A DNA stretch of 64,000 nucleotides. Source: DATCBF01 sp964401995. Its GTDB lineage: Bacteria; Actinomycetota; Thermoleophilia; Solirubrobacterales; 70-9. Numbering within the stretch: position 1 is the first letter of the stretch; every line of letters begins with the position of its first letter. This document shows, one piece after another, positions 1-7,207 of the stretch. The DNA lies in the NCBI GenBank assembly GCA_964401995.1, contig CAYOAP010000005.1:124001-188000 (forward strand), read 5' to 3'. A program made the translations under genes and the position numbers. The notes beneath the pieces were generated by a model. The model was not told where the DNA came from. It made no database searches and saw only the letters and a list, made by a program, of their open reading frames with translations.

Positions 1-675
1 CAGCTGGTCGTGATCACCGACGGGATCACCGAGGCCAGCGGCCCGGACGGGCGCTTCGGCGAGCAGCGGCTGCGTGCCGAGCTGGCGGGGGCCGGCAGCC
101 CGTCGCTCACCGTCCAGGGATTGGAGGAGGCGCTCCACGCTTTTGCCGACGGCGGTCTCGACGACGACGCCGCGATCCTGACGATCGCCCCGACTGCAAT
201 CAGGGCCGGGGAGGGGGGAGGCACGCACCAGGCGCTGGTCGAGCGTCTCTTCGATGCCTTCAATCGCCGCGACGCCGTCGGCATCGTCGATGTCTGCCAC
301 GAGGAGATGCAGTTCTTCCCGGTGACCGCCGCCAAAATGGGGCGCTCAGAGCCCTACGTCGGCCCCGATGGCCTGCGCGAATACATGGGAGACATCGGCG
401 GGGTCTGGGAGGAGCTGCTGATCACGCCCGCCCGGATCGAGTCGGAGGGGGAGCGGATGCTCGTCCGTGGCAGGGTCTATCTGCGTAATCGCGAACTGGG
501 AATCCGAGATATGCCTGCCGCCTGGATCTGGGACACCCGCGACAATCTCCTCGTCCGCGGTGAGGTTTTCGCCGATCCTCTGCAGGCAGCGCGGCGATTC
601 GCCGAGTTGGCTGCCGCGGAAGTTCCTGACGCGATCACATCCCTGGATAAGTTTCAGGCCCTTGAGCACGGGTAA
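1..675 (+). CDS. PP2C/SpoIIE-type phosphatase C-terminus fused to an NTF2/SnoaL-like domain (5' partial)
   Basis: Open at the left edge; frame 1 runs from base 1 to TAA at 673-675. The first residues (VVITDGITEASGPDGRFG) match the last conserved Asp-Gly block of SpoIIE/RsbU-type PP2C serine phosphatases, which dephosphorylate anti-anti-sigma factors. After a linker, about 115 residues (LVERLFDAFNRRD through EVFADPLQAARRF) look like an NTF2/SnoaL-like domain, a cone-shaped fold that often binds small ligands or serves as a sensor. The catalytic core lies outside the window. The next gene is an RsbW-like kinase and a sigma-B-type factor follows, so a role in partner switching is likely. The phosphatase call is moderately sure because only its tail is visible. 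The NTF2-like call rests on sequence feel. Confidence 0.7.
   Translation, partial: QLVVITDGITEASGPDGRFGEQRLRAELAGAGSPSLTVQGLEEALHAFADGGLDDDAAILTIAPTAIRAGEGGGTHQALVERLFDAFNRRDAVGIVDVCHEEMQFFPVTAAKMGRSEPYVGPDGLREYMGDIGGVWEELLITPARIESEGERMLVRGRVYLRNRELGIRDMPAAWIWDTRDNLLVRGEVFADPLQAARRFAELAAAEVPDAITSLDKFQALEHG
651..675 (+). promoter_or_regulatory. Sigma-B-type promoter match upstream of the RsbW-like gene
   Basis: GTTT at 651-654, a 15-base spacer, then GGGTAA at 670-675. This fits the sigma-B/sigma-F pattern known from Streptomyces and Mycobacterium (GNNT or GGTTT, 14-17 bases, GGGTA). The -10 box overlaps the stop codon of the preceding phosphatase. The predicted leader to the ATG at 765 is about 80 bases. 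Prediction only. Confidence 0.45.
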
Positions 676-764
676 CGGAAGACATCCAGACCGCCAAATC
701 CCCACTACGGCGTGGTGATCCACTGGCGCCGAACACGGGCGCAGGACAGGAAGCGCGACCCCAG

Positions 765-1583
765 ATGAGCGACGATCCCACCGGCCTTTTGATCACTCTT
801 CCCGCTCGGGCCGAGAACGTCGCCGTGGTCCGCCACGCCGTCGCCGGCTTGGCCGAGCAGCTCGGCATGGAGGAGATCGGCGTCGGCGATCTCAAGACCG
901 TCGTCACCGAGGCCTGCATGAACGTCGTCGTCCACGCCTACGACGAAGGACCTGGTCCACTTCAGATCCACGCGATTCCGGAGGAGCGCGGCCTGACTGT
1001 GGTCGTGCGCGACTTCGGCGGCGGGATCCGGCCGCGCCCCGATGTCGAACGTCCCAGCCTGCGCATCGGCCTGACCTTGATCGCGGCTCTCTCCAGCAGC
1101 TTCGAGATCTCCGGCGGGCTCAACCGGGGCACCGAAATCAGGATGCACATCCCCTTTGCCAGCGAGGATCGCACCGCTGCCGCTGCCCAGCCCGAATTTG
1201 AGATCTCCGAGGCCGCCAAGCTGACGATCGGCGATTCGAAGCTGATCGCTCCCGTGCTCGGTCGCGTGATCGGCGCCTTGGCTGCGCGCCATCAGATCAC
1301 GGTCGACCGGCTCAGCGACGCTGCCCTGCTCACCGATGCGGTCTCCGAGCGGGCGCCCGACGCCTTTACCGACGGCCACTTCAGTTTCAGCGTCTCCGAC
1401 CAGAAAGAGGGGATTGACCTACGGGTCGGCCCGGTTGCCCCTGGCGCCAGCAAGACCCTGCGCGAAGGCCTCGCCGTTCCCGAGGTCGGCGGATCGTTGG
1501 AGACCCTCGCCGACGAGATCCGGGTCGAGCAGGGCGAGGGCGGCGAGTATCTGGTGATTCGCTTCGCCGCCGTCGCCGGCTAA
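765..1583 (+). CDS. RsbW-like anti-sigma serine kinase with a C-terminal duplicated-looking domain
   Basis: 272 residues. Residues 1-135 form a GHKL/HATPase anti-sigma kinase: N-box EACMNVVVHAY near residue 50, G1 box DFGGGIRP, then GLTLIAAL and a GTEIRMHIPF closing strand. Such proteins bind a sigma factor and phosphorylate an anti-anti-sigma protein. Residues 140-272 (VLGRVIGALAARH to GGEYLVIRFA) repeat the helix-strand order of the same fold but lack a recognisable N-box. That suggests a degenerate second kinase-like domain (inference). The usual RsbW is about 140-160 residues, so this one is long. It ends 4 bases into the convergent sigma-factor gene, its probable partner. Confidence 0.85.
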   Translation: MSDDPTGLLITLPARAENVAVVRHAVAGLAEQLGMEEIGVGDLKTVVTEACMNVVVHAYDEGPGPLQIHAIPEERGLTVVVRDFGGGIRPRPDVERPSLRIGLTLIAALSSSFEISGGLNRGTEIRMHIPFASEDRTAAAAQPEFEISEAAKLTIGDSKLIAPVLGRVIGALAARHQITVDRLSDAALLTDAVSERAPDAFTDGHFSFSVSDQKEGIDLRVGPVAPGASKTLREGLAVPEVGGSLETLADEIRVEQGEGGEYLVIRFAAVAG

Positions 1584-2398
1584 TCCAACGCGCCGGCTTC
1601 GCCGCCATCGTCAACCTGCGCGCGGATGCGCTCCAGCGTGCGGCGCAAGATCCGCGAGACGTGCATCTGCGAGTGCCCGATCTGCTCGGCGATCTGCGAC
1701 TGGGTCATGTCCTCGACAAAGCGCAGCCGCAGGACCAGGCGCTCGCGCTCGTCGAGGTGGGGGAGGGCGGCGTCGAGCGCGATTTTGTCCTCGGCCAGCT
1801 CGAACCCAGCGTCCTCGGCGCCGATCCAATCCGAGGCGGGCGTCTCGTCGCCGTCCTCGCTGCTGGTCGGCCGGTCGAGCGAGAGCGGGCGGCGGTTCTG
1901 GTTGGCCTCGAGCACTTCGAGCACGTCGGTCGGCTCGACCCCGATCCGCTCGGCGATCTCGGCGACCGAGGGCGAGCGCTGCAGGTCTTTGGTCAGCTCG
2001 CTGATCGCTTTGTCGACCGCCGACATCCGGTCGTGGAGGCCGCGCGGCACCCGCACCGTCCAGGCGCGGTCGCGAAAGTGGCGCTTGAGCTCGCCGAGGA
2101 TGGTCGGCGAGGCAAAGGCGGGGAAGGGGATGCCGCGCTCGGGGTCGAAGCGGTCGACCGCGTTGACCAGGCCCAGGCTGGCGACCTGGAGCAGATCGTC
2201 AAAGGACTCGCTGGCGCTGCGGTAGCGCAGGGTCAGGTTCTTCGCGAAGGGAAGGTAGCGACGGACTAGCTCCTCGCGGATCGCGGGATCGTGGGTTTCG
2301 GCAAACCGGCTCCACAAGCGCGCCTCGCTGGTCAGCTGCTCGCGCGGCCCAGGGCCTGTGGGGTGGGTTTGCTCGTTGTCTTGCCGCTTAACAGCCAT
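1580..2398 (-). CDS. sigB: RNA polymerase sigma factor, SigB/SigF/SigG (group 3) family
   Basis: 272 residues from the ATG at 2398 (a TTG two codons upstream is less likely). Regions are in the expected order: region 2 (YLPFAKNLTLRYRS, then SFDDLLQVASLGLVNAVDRF), region 3 (RVPRGLHDRMSAVDKAISEL, then SPSVAEIAERIGV) and region 4 (LDERERLVLRLRFVEDMTQS, then QIAEQIGHSQMHVSRILRR). This is the general-stress or sporulation-type sigma family that reads GTTT/GGGTA promoters. The convergent RsbW-like gene overlaps it by 4 bases and a SpoIIE-type phosphatase gene precedes that, so a classical partner-switch module is likely. A sigma-B-type promoter match lies in front of this gene, suggesting autoregulation. 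The symbol is by family; sigF is equally possible. Confidence 0.93.
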   Translation of the reverse strand: MAVKRQDNEQTHPTGPGPREQLTSEARLWSRFAETHDPAIREELVRRYLPFAKNLTLRYRSASESFDDLLQVASLGLVNAVDRFDPERGIPFPAFASPTILGELKRHFRDRAWTVRVPRGLHDRMSAVDKAISELTKDLQRSPSVAEIAERIGVEPTDVLEVLEANQNRRPLSLDRPTSSEDGDETPASDWIGAEDAGFELAEDKIALDAALPHLDERERLVLRLRFVEDMTQSQIAEQIGHSQMHVSRILRRTLERIRAQVDDGGEAGALD

Positions 2399-2445
2399 TG
2401 CCAATCCTCGAGCCGACCTCTACAGCCGCCCGCCTAGCGTTGCAG

Positions 2446-2470
2446 CTACCCGTTGTCGCCGGGTTTAAGC
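2446..2470 (-). promoter_or_regulatory. Sigma-B-type promoter match for the sigma factor's own gene
   Basis: On the minus strand GCTT (2470-2467), a 15-base spacer and GGGTAG (2451-2446). This matches the Streptomyces sigma-B pattern GNNT-N14-16-GGGTA. The leader to the ATG at 2398 would be about 40 bases. Its -35 shares the block 2462-2470 with an opposite promoter match. Confidence 0.4.
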
Positions 2471-2487
2471 GGGACGGCTTCGGGGAA
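2462..2487 (+). promoter_or_regulatory. Sigma-B-type promoter match toward the acidic small protein
   Basis: GGTTTAA at 2462-2468 and GGGGAA at 2482-2487, 13 bases after GTTTAA (15 after GGTTT). One mismatch to GGTTT-N15-GGGTA or to the Bacillus form GTTTAA-N12-14-GGGWAW. About 120 bases upstream of the ATG at 2611. Confidence 0.4.
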
Positions 2488-2502
2488 CCCGAGCCTCACA
2501 GT

Positions 2503-2519
2503 TCAGACGTGGCGTCTGA
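2503..2519. repeat. Short perfect inverted repeat in the sigB upstream region
   Basis: Arms TCAGACG and CGTCTGA (7 bases each) around TGG. It lies between the two divergent sigma-B-type promoter matches and the acidic-protein gene. It could be an operator or a small hairpin. Confidence 0.4.
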
Positions 2520-2527
2520 CTGGGTTA

Positions 2528-2590
2528 GGCTCGCCAGCCCGGAGCCAACCGCCATGCCAATCCGGCGGAGGCGTTCGGGCCGGCGAGCCG
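2528..2590. repeat. Imperfect long hairpin between sigB and the acidic protein gene
   Basis: Left arm GGCTCGCCAGCCCG and right arm CGGGCCGGCGAGCC pair with one mismatch across a roughly 35-base loop. An 11-base inverted repeat encloses it: GGTTTAAGCGG at 2462-2472 and CCGCTTAAACC at 2588-2598. The 5' leader of the acidic protein mRNA could fold into this structure. Confidence 0.5.
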
Positions 2591-2610
2591 CTTAAACCGA
2601 GAGGAGCAGC

Positions 2611-2901
2611 ATGGAGGATCGAAGCGACCAGTTGGCAGAGCGCGAAGCCGCGGAGGCTGCCGCCGAGGCGGCGAAGATCGGGGGAGCGATTCCCGACGAC
2701 GGCGACGACCCTGCCCAGCGACCGCTGACAGAGGCGGGCGAGGGCGAGTCCGAGGGCTTCGAGCTGGCCGAGCGCGCGCTCGAGGAAAACGCCAGCCACG
2801 GTGATCAGCACCGCTTCCCCGACCGCGATGCGACGCCTCCAGAGGAGCGTGAGCAGGCCGAGCGCGGCGAGGCCGATCAGGCGATCCCGGCCGACGAGTA
2901 G
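2611..2901 (+). CDS. Small acidic protein, putative stress-associated
   Basis: 96 residues, very rich in Glu, Asp and Ala, with no hydrophobic stretch, so probably soluble and largely disordered. GAGGAG at 2601-2606 sits 4 bases before the ATG. The pattern DPAQRPLTEAGEGESEGFEL followed by ENASHGDQH recalls a group of short actinobacterial hypothetical proteins, but I cannot name a family. It lies beside the sigma-B gene and has its own sigma-B-type promoter match, so stress induction is a reasonable inference. No enzymatic motif is seen. Confidence 0.7.
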   Translation: MEDRSDQLAEREAAEAAAEAAKIGGAIPDDGDDPAQRPLTEAGEGESEGFELAERALEENASHGDQHRFPDRDATPPEEREQAERGEADQAIPADE

Positions 2902-2913
2902 CGCCGCTTTGGG

Positions 2914-3813
2914 CTAGGGCTTGGCCTCGACCCGCGGCTCGAGCTGGATTTCCCGCTCGGCCCCGGGCTGGCCTTCCTCGATCTCTGCGCTGCGCTCGAT
3001 CTCGGCGTTGAGCTCGTGGCCGAAGAGGATCGCCAGGTTGGTGATCCAGAACCAGATCAGAAGGATGACCAGGCCGCCGAGGGTGCCGTAGGTCTTGTCG
3101 TAGGAGGCGAAGTTGGCGACGTAGAAAGCGAAGGCAGCCGAGGCCAGCCCCCAGGCGACGATCGCGACCAGGCTGCCGGGCGTGACCCATCTGAAGCCAC
3201 GGATCTTGGCGTTGGGCGAGGCGTAGTAGAGGACGCCGACCATGAGGACGAAGGCCGCTGCCATCACCGGCCACTTGGCGATGTCCCAGATCGTGACCGC
3301 GGTGTCGCCGATGCCGAGCGGTTCGGCGATCGCTTCGACCACCGGGCCAGTCAGGACCAGGCCAACGGCAAGCAGGGCCATCAGCACGATCGTCAGCAGG
3401 GTGATCGCGATCTGCAGCGGCCGCAGCTGCCAGAACCGCCGCCCCTCCTTGGTCTCGTAGATCACGTTGGAGGCGCGGATGAAGGCGCCGACGTAGCCAG
3501 AAGCCGACCACAGCGCAAGCGCCAACCCGGCGACGAAGGCGAAGCCCGCCGTGCTCTGGCTGGTGGCGATCGATTCGATCGGCCCGGCAAAGGTCTGGGC
3601 GGCCGACTGCGGCCCGATCCCGACGATCACTTCGGTCAGGGTCTCGGTGGTGGATTTGGGATCGCCGACCAGGCCGAGGATCGAGACCAGCGCGATCAGG
3701 GCGGGAAAGAGCGCCAGCAGCCCGTAGTAGGTGAGCGCTGCAGCCCAGTCGCTGAGGTTGTCGTCCTGGAACTCGGTCCAGGTTCGCTTCAGGGTCGAAA
3801 GAGTTCTCTTCAT
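2914..3813 (-). CDS. YihY/BrkB-family integral membrane protein
   Basis: 299 residues. The N-terminal block WAAALTYYGLLALFPALIAL is the YihY (UPF0761) signature, with about six membrane helices following (for example AFVAGLALALWSASGYVGAF, ITLLTIVLMALLAVGLVLTG, LGGLVILLIWFWITNLAILF). The conserved LFGHELNAEIER tail motif is present. The family was once called RNase BN by mistake; its real function is unsettled, probably envelope related. The ATG at 3813 lies only 9 bases from a sigma-B-type -10 box (GGGTAC), so the mRNA may be nearly leaderless and stress induced. The charged C-terminus (EEGQPGAEREIQLEPRVEAK) is cytoplasmic-looking. Confidence 0.93.
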   Translation of the reverse strand: MKRTLSTLKRTWTEFQDDNLSDWAAALTYYGLLALFPALIALVSILGLVGDPKSTTETLTEVIVGIGPQSAAQTFAGPIESIATSQSTAGFAFVAGLALALWSASGYVGAFIRASNVIYETKEGRRFWQLRPLQIAITLLTIVLMALLAVGLVLTGPVVEAIAEPLGIGDTAVTIWDIAKWPVMAAAFVLMVGVLYYASPNAKIRGFRWVTPGSLVAIVAWGLASAAFAFYVANFASYDKTYGTLGGLVILLIWFWITNLAILFGHELNAEIERSAEIEEGQPGAEREIQLEPRVEAKP

Positions 3814-3822
3814 TCAGGCGTT

Positions 3823-3848
3823 GTACCCGTATGGAGTGGCGTCAAAGC
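3823..3848 (-). promoter_or_regulatory. Sigma-B-type promoter match of the YihY gene
   Basis: On the minus strand GCTT (3848-3845), 16-base spacer, GGGTAC (3828-3823): an exact fit to the Streptomyces sigma-B consensus GNNT-N14-16-GGGTAC/T. The -10 box ends 9 bases before the ATG at 3813. Confidence 0.55.
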
Positions 3849-3859
3849 CGGCGATCCGG

Positions 3860-3910
3860 CGAACTGCATCAAATTCTCCCTCTGGCAGGTAGAGAATTTG
3901 ATGCAGTTCG
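3860..3910. repeat. Inverted-repeat element family A, copy 1
   Basis: Perfect 18-base arms GAACTGCATCAAATTCTC (3861-3878) and its complement (3892-3909), plus one flanking C-G pair, around a 13-base loop containing CTGGCAGGTA. Two more copies are at 15018-15072 and 58927-58974. This copy lies between the divergent YihY and small membrane peptide genes, between their two sigma-B-type promoters. Confidence 0.9.
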
Positions 3911-3922
3911 GGGTTGGGGGCG

Positions 3923-3948
3923 GATTGCCGAGCGCTCGTTGCGGGTAC
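3923..3948 (+). promoter_or_regulatory. Sigma-B-type promoter match of the 44-residue membrane peptide gene
   Basis: GATT at 3923-3926, 16-base spacer, GGGTAC at 3943-3948: an exact fit to GNNT-N14-16-GGGTAC/T. About 40 bases upstream of the ATG at 3990, which has a good ribosome binding site. Confidence 0.5.
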
Positions 3949-3989
3949 AGGCAGGGAGCAGGCAATGTTGACCCGGATGGAGGGAATTT

Positions 3990-4124
3990 ATGGTTGGCTA
4001 CGTGATCGGTTTGCTGGTTGTGGTGGCGATCGTGCTGCTGCTCTTGAAGGTGGCCGTGGCCGGTGGGATTCTCGGCTTGATCGCCATCATCCTCCTGGTC
4101 TTGCTGCTGTTGGGGAGGCTCTAG
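3990..4124 (+). CDS. Small hydrophobic membrane peptide (44 aa)
   Basis: ATG at 3990, TAG at 4122-4124. GGAGGG at 3979-3984 with a 5-base spacer is one of the best Shine-Dalgarno sites in the window. The product is almost entirely hydrophobic: MVGYVIGLLVVVAIVLLLL, then a short K/G-containing turn, then GILGLIAIILLVLLLLGRL. That means one long or two short membrane helices. It follows a sigma-B-type promoter match, which suggests a stress-induced membrane peptide such as those associated with phage-shock or general-stress responses (inference). I recognise no named family. The length, codon use and ribosome binding site support a real gene. Confidence 0.7.
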   Translation: MVGYVIGLLVVVAIVLLLLKVAVAGGILGLIAIILLVLLLLGRL

Positions 4125-4206
4125 CTCCGCCTCCCGAAGCTGGGAGAACCGGTGCTGATCGTGCCCAGGAGGAGGGTTTGCCGGGGCGAAATGCAATCCT
4201 GAGCGG

Positions 4207-6324
4207 ATGGCAACTCGGATTCGCCGCCGCCGCCGCAAGCCGCGGCCCTCGATTTGGAAGAAGCTGCTGCTGGTTGCGGCAGTTCTCGGCGCGATGCTGG
4301 CGATCGCCGGGACGATCGCTGCCGGCTGGGCGGTCAAGGTATATGACTCGGCGCCGCCGCTCTCTAGCCTGAAGCCGGTCCAGAAGGGCCGCTCCTCGGC
4401 GATCTACGCCGCCGACGGCAGCCTGATCGGCTTCATCCGCTCCAGCAACATCCGCCAGCCCGTCTCCTCTGAGGCGCTTCCCCAGAGCCTCAAGGACGCG
4501 ACGATCGCGATCGAGGACAAGAACTTCTACCACCATGGCGGGGTCGATCCGAGCGGGATCGTTCGCGCCGCCTGGAAGGATCTGCAGGCTGGCGGCAAGC
4601 CGGTCCAGGGCGCTTCGACGATCACCCAGCAGCTGGTCCGCGACCTTTACATCACCGACCCGGAAGAGACGATCAAGCGAAAGCTGATCGAGGCCCATCT
4701 GGCCGAAGACGAGGAGGAAGCCCACTCCAAGAACTGGATCCTCACCGCCTACCTCAACACCGCGCCCTACGGCACCGTCGAAGGCGAGACCGCGGTCGGC
4801 GCCCAGGCCGCCGCCGAGACCTACTACGGCAAGCCCGCCCGCGACCTGACCCTGACCGAGGCGGCGATGATCGCCGGCTTGCCCCAGGCGCCCTCCCAGT
4901 ACAACCCCTTCATCGACCCGAAGGCGGCGCTGCAGCGCCGTAACGAGGTGCTCGGCGTGATGGAGGAACAGGACTACATCGACTCCGCCGAATACCAGGA
5001 AGCCCTGCACGAAGGGCTCGGGCTCAGCCCCGGCCACAAGTACCAGGTGATCAGCGACCCCTTCCTTTTTGACCTCGTCCAGCAGGAGCTGATCGACAAA
5101 TACGGGGTCAACACGGTCCGCTATGGCGGCCTCAAGGCCTACACGACGATCGATCCGCAGCTGCAGGAAGACGCGCAGGCGGCGGTCGACTCCTGCGCCG
5201 TTTGTTATCCCGAAGGTGGCCCGGCGGCCGCGCTCGCCTCGGTCGACCCGAAAACGGGCGAGATCGTCGCCCTCGCCTCGACCCAGGAACACACGGCCGA
5301 GAGCCAGTTCAACTACGCCTGGCAGGCCCATCGCCAGCCCGGCTCCTCGTTCAAGACCTTCGTCCTTGCGACCGCGATCAAGCAGGGGATCGACCCCTAC
5401 AGCACCTACTACGACGGCACCTCGCCGAAGACGCTTGAAATTCCCGGCGGCGGCACCTGGACCGTCAACAACGCCGAGACCGGCCTGGGGACGATGTCCC
5501 TGGCCGAGGCGACCTGGAACTCGGTCAACGTTGTCTTCGCCCAGCTCGACCTCGACGTCGGGCCCGAAAATGTGACCCACACCGCCCACCAGATGGGGAT
5601 CACCGCGCCGCTGGAATCGGTGCCGGCGGAGGCGATTGGCGGCCTTCGCATCGGCGTCACGCCGCTGGAAATGGCGGACGCCTACGGCACCCTCGCCAGC
5701 GGCGGCGTCCACCACGATGCGACCGCGATCGGCAAAGTCGAGTTCCCGGGCGGCAAGACCGAGGAAGCCACTCCTGAAACAGGTGACCGGGTGCTGACCG
5801 AGGGGCAGGCCTATGAAGTGACGAAACTGCTGGAGGGCGTGATCACCCAGGGCACCGGCGCCGGCTACACCTACATGGGCTGCGGCTCAGAGGCCGGCAA
5901 GACCGGCACCTCCGAGGAACTGTCCGACGCTTGGTTTGCCGGCTACACGCCGATGTACTCGACCGCTGTCTGGGTCGGCCACCCCGAGTCGCGCGAAGCG
6001 ACCGGCTTTGGTGGGCCGACGGCGGGCCCGATCTGGCGCTCCTACATGGAAGCGGCCCAGGGCGGCGAATGCCCCGAATTCGAAGTCCCAACCGACCTCC
6101 CGACCCTCTCCGGCCTGCACAGCGACCACACCTCCTCCTCGGCCGTGACGACGCAGCCCTCCGAAGAAGAACCGGAAGAAGAAGAATCGGAAAAGAAGGA
6201 AAAGAAGCCGGCAGAAAAGGAAAAGGAAACGGCGCCAGAACCGACGCCGAGCCCTGCCCCGGCGCCTTCCCCCTCGCCGCCTCCGCAGGTCGGCGGTGTC
6301 GCCGGCGGCGTCGCAGCGCACTAG
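4207..6324 (+). CDS. Class A penicillin-binding protein (bifunctional transglycosylase/transpeptidase)
   Basis: 705 residues. Basic N-terminus (MATRIRRRRRKPRPSIWKK), one membrane anchor (LLLVAAVLGAMLAIAGTIAA), a GT51 glycosyltransferase domain with EDKNFYHHGGVD (catalytic Glu) and QGASTITQQLVRDLY, then a transpeptidase domain with SSFK (about residue 384), SVN (about 439) and KTGT (about 567). It polymerises lipid II and cross-links peptidoglycan outside the membrane. The last 100 residues are an acidic then Lys/Glu then Pro-rich tail, probably wall-spanning and unstructured. Chromosomal neighbours are not wall genes, so it appears to be a free-standing transcription unit. No strong ribosome binding site is seen before the ATG. 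Confidence 0.96.
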   Translation: MATRIRRRRRKPRPSIWKKLLLVAAVLGAMLAIAGTIAAGWAVKVYDSAPPLSSLKPVQKGRSSAIYAADGSLIGFIRSSNIRQPVSSEALPQSLKDATIAIEDKNFYHHGGVDPSGIVRAAWKDLQAGGKPVQGASTITQQLVRDLYITDPEETIKRKLIEAHLAEDEEEAHSKNWILTAYLNTAPYGTVEGETAVGAQAAAETYYGKPARDLTLTEAAMIAGLPQAPSQYNPFIDPKAALQRRNEVLGVMEEQDYIDSAEYQEALHEGLGLSPGHKYQVISDPFLFDLVQQELIDKYGVNTVRYGGLKAYTTIDPQLQEDAQAAVDSCAVCYPEGGPAAALASVDPKTGEIVALASTQEHTAESQFNYAWQAHRQPGSSFKTFVLATAIKQGIDPYSTYYDGTSPKTLEIPGGGTWTVNNAETGLGTMSLAEATWNSVNVVFAQLDLDVGPENVTHTAHQMGITAPLESVPAEAIGGLRIGVTPLEMADAYGTLASGGVHHDATAIGKVEFPGGKTEEATPETGDRVLTEGQAYEVTKLLEGVITQGTGAGYTYMGCGSEAGKTGTSEELSDAWFAGYTPMYSTAVWVGHPESREATGFGGPTAGPIWRSYMEAAQGGECPEFEVPTDLPTLSGLHSDHTSSSAVTTQPSEEEPEEEESEKKEKKPAEKEKETAPEPTPSPAPAPSPSPPPQVGGVAGGVAAH

Positions 6325-6359
6325 AGCCCCAGTCTCCCGCCAGCCGCTCGAGACACGCT

Positions 6360-6371
6360 CAAATTAATTTG
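6360..6371. promoter_or_regulatory. AT-rich palindrome upstream of the methyltransferase
   Basis: CAAATTAATTTG is a perfect 12-base palindrome inside the 94-base gap between the PBP gene and the methyltransferase, in an AT-rich patch that stands out from the surroundings. A candidate operator or promoter element; nothing identifies the binding protein. Confidence 0.35.
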
Positions 6372-6418
6372 ATTGTGTTACCTTTCTCAGCGATTTCGAG
6401 CACGGGAGGTAGCGATCG

Positions 6419-7198
6419 ATGGGCAGCAGCGGCGTCTTGGACATAGAGCCGGAGTGGTACCGCTCCGCGTTCACGCGGGTCAACACGGAAATGCACTGGG
6501 GCGAGAACCAGGCCGGTGAAATCGACCGGGTCCTGGCGATGCTGAAGCCGGAGGGGAACGAGCGCGTGCTCGACCTCGCCTGCGGCTCCGGGCCGCACTC
6601 GATCGAGATGGCCCGCCGCGGCTTCTCCGTCGTCGGCGTCGACCTCGCCCCCGAACTGCTGGAGATCGCCCGGACCACCGCCGCCGAAGAGCCGGGGGAC
6701 CTGGACGTCAGCTTCGTCGAAGCCGACCTGCGCGAGATGGACTTCGAGGAGGAGTTCGATCTCGTGCTCAGCCTCAACGACGGCGCGATCGGTTACTTCG
6801 AGACCGAGGAGGAGAACCTGCGCACCTTCGAGGTCATCGCCAAGGTCCTCAAACCTGGCGGCCGCCACCTGATGCAGATCCCGAACATCCTCTACGCGCA
6901 GAAAAACTACCCGGAGAAGACCTGGATGGAGAGCTCCTCGATGGTCGAGCTCTGGGAGTACGAGTGGGACGAAGAGACCAAATACATGCAGGGGACGACC
7001 ACTCCCGTCCGAATCGGCGAGGTCTTCGAGGGGCGGACGCCGATCCCGTTCCGGCAGCGCCTCTACTCGATCGACGAAGCCCGCGAGATCTTCGAGCCGT
7101 TCGGGGTCTCCGTGGAGAGGGCCTTCCGCGGTGGCGGCAAGGCGCGGATGCCCAACGACAAACAGTTCGAGGTCTTCGTCGAGAGCCGCAAGCAGTAG
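6419..7198 (+). CDS. Class I SAM-dependent methyltransferase
   Basis: 259 residues. GGGAGG at 6404-6409 precedes the ATG. Residues 40-60 carry motif I, VLDLACGSGPHSIEMARRG, followed by VVGVDLAPELLEIARTTA (motif II acid) and DVSFVEADLREMDF (motif III). This is a Rossmann-fold methyltransferase with SAM-binding features. The C-terminal half contains a beta-rich part (EYEWDEETKYMQGTT, PFRQRLYSIDEAREIFEPFG) usual for methyltransferase_25/11-type proteins acting on small molecules. The substrate cannot be told from sequence. The convergent neighbour is an HTH regulator whose stop is 10 bases away. Confidence 0.88.
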   Translation: MGSSGVLDIEPEWYRSAFTRVNTEMHWGENQAGEIDRVLAMLKPEGNERVLDLACGSGPHSIEMARRGFSVVGVDLAPELLEIARTTAAEEPGDLDVSFVEADLREMDFEEEFDLVLSLNDGAIGYFETEEENLRTFEVIAKVLKPGGRHLMQIPNILYAQKNYPEKTWMESSSMVELWEYEWDEETKYMQGTTTPVRIGEVFEGRTPIPFRQRLYSIDEAREIFEPFGVSVERAFRGGGKARMPNDKQFEVFVESRKQ

Positions 7199-7207
7199 CG
7201 GCCCTGC

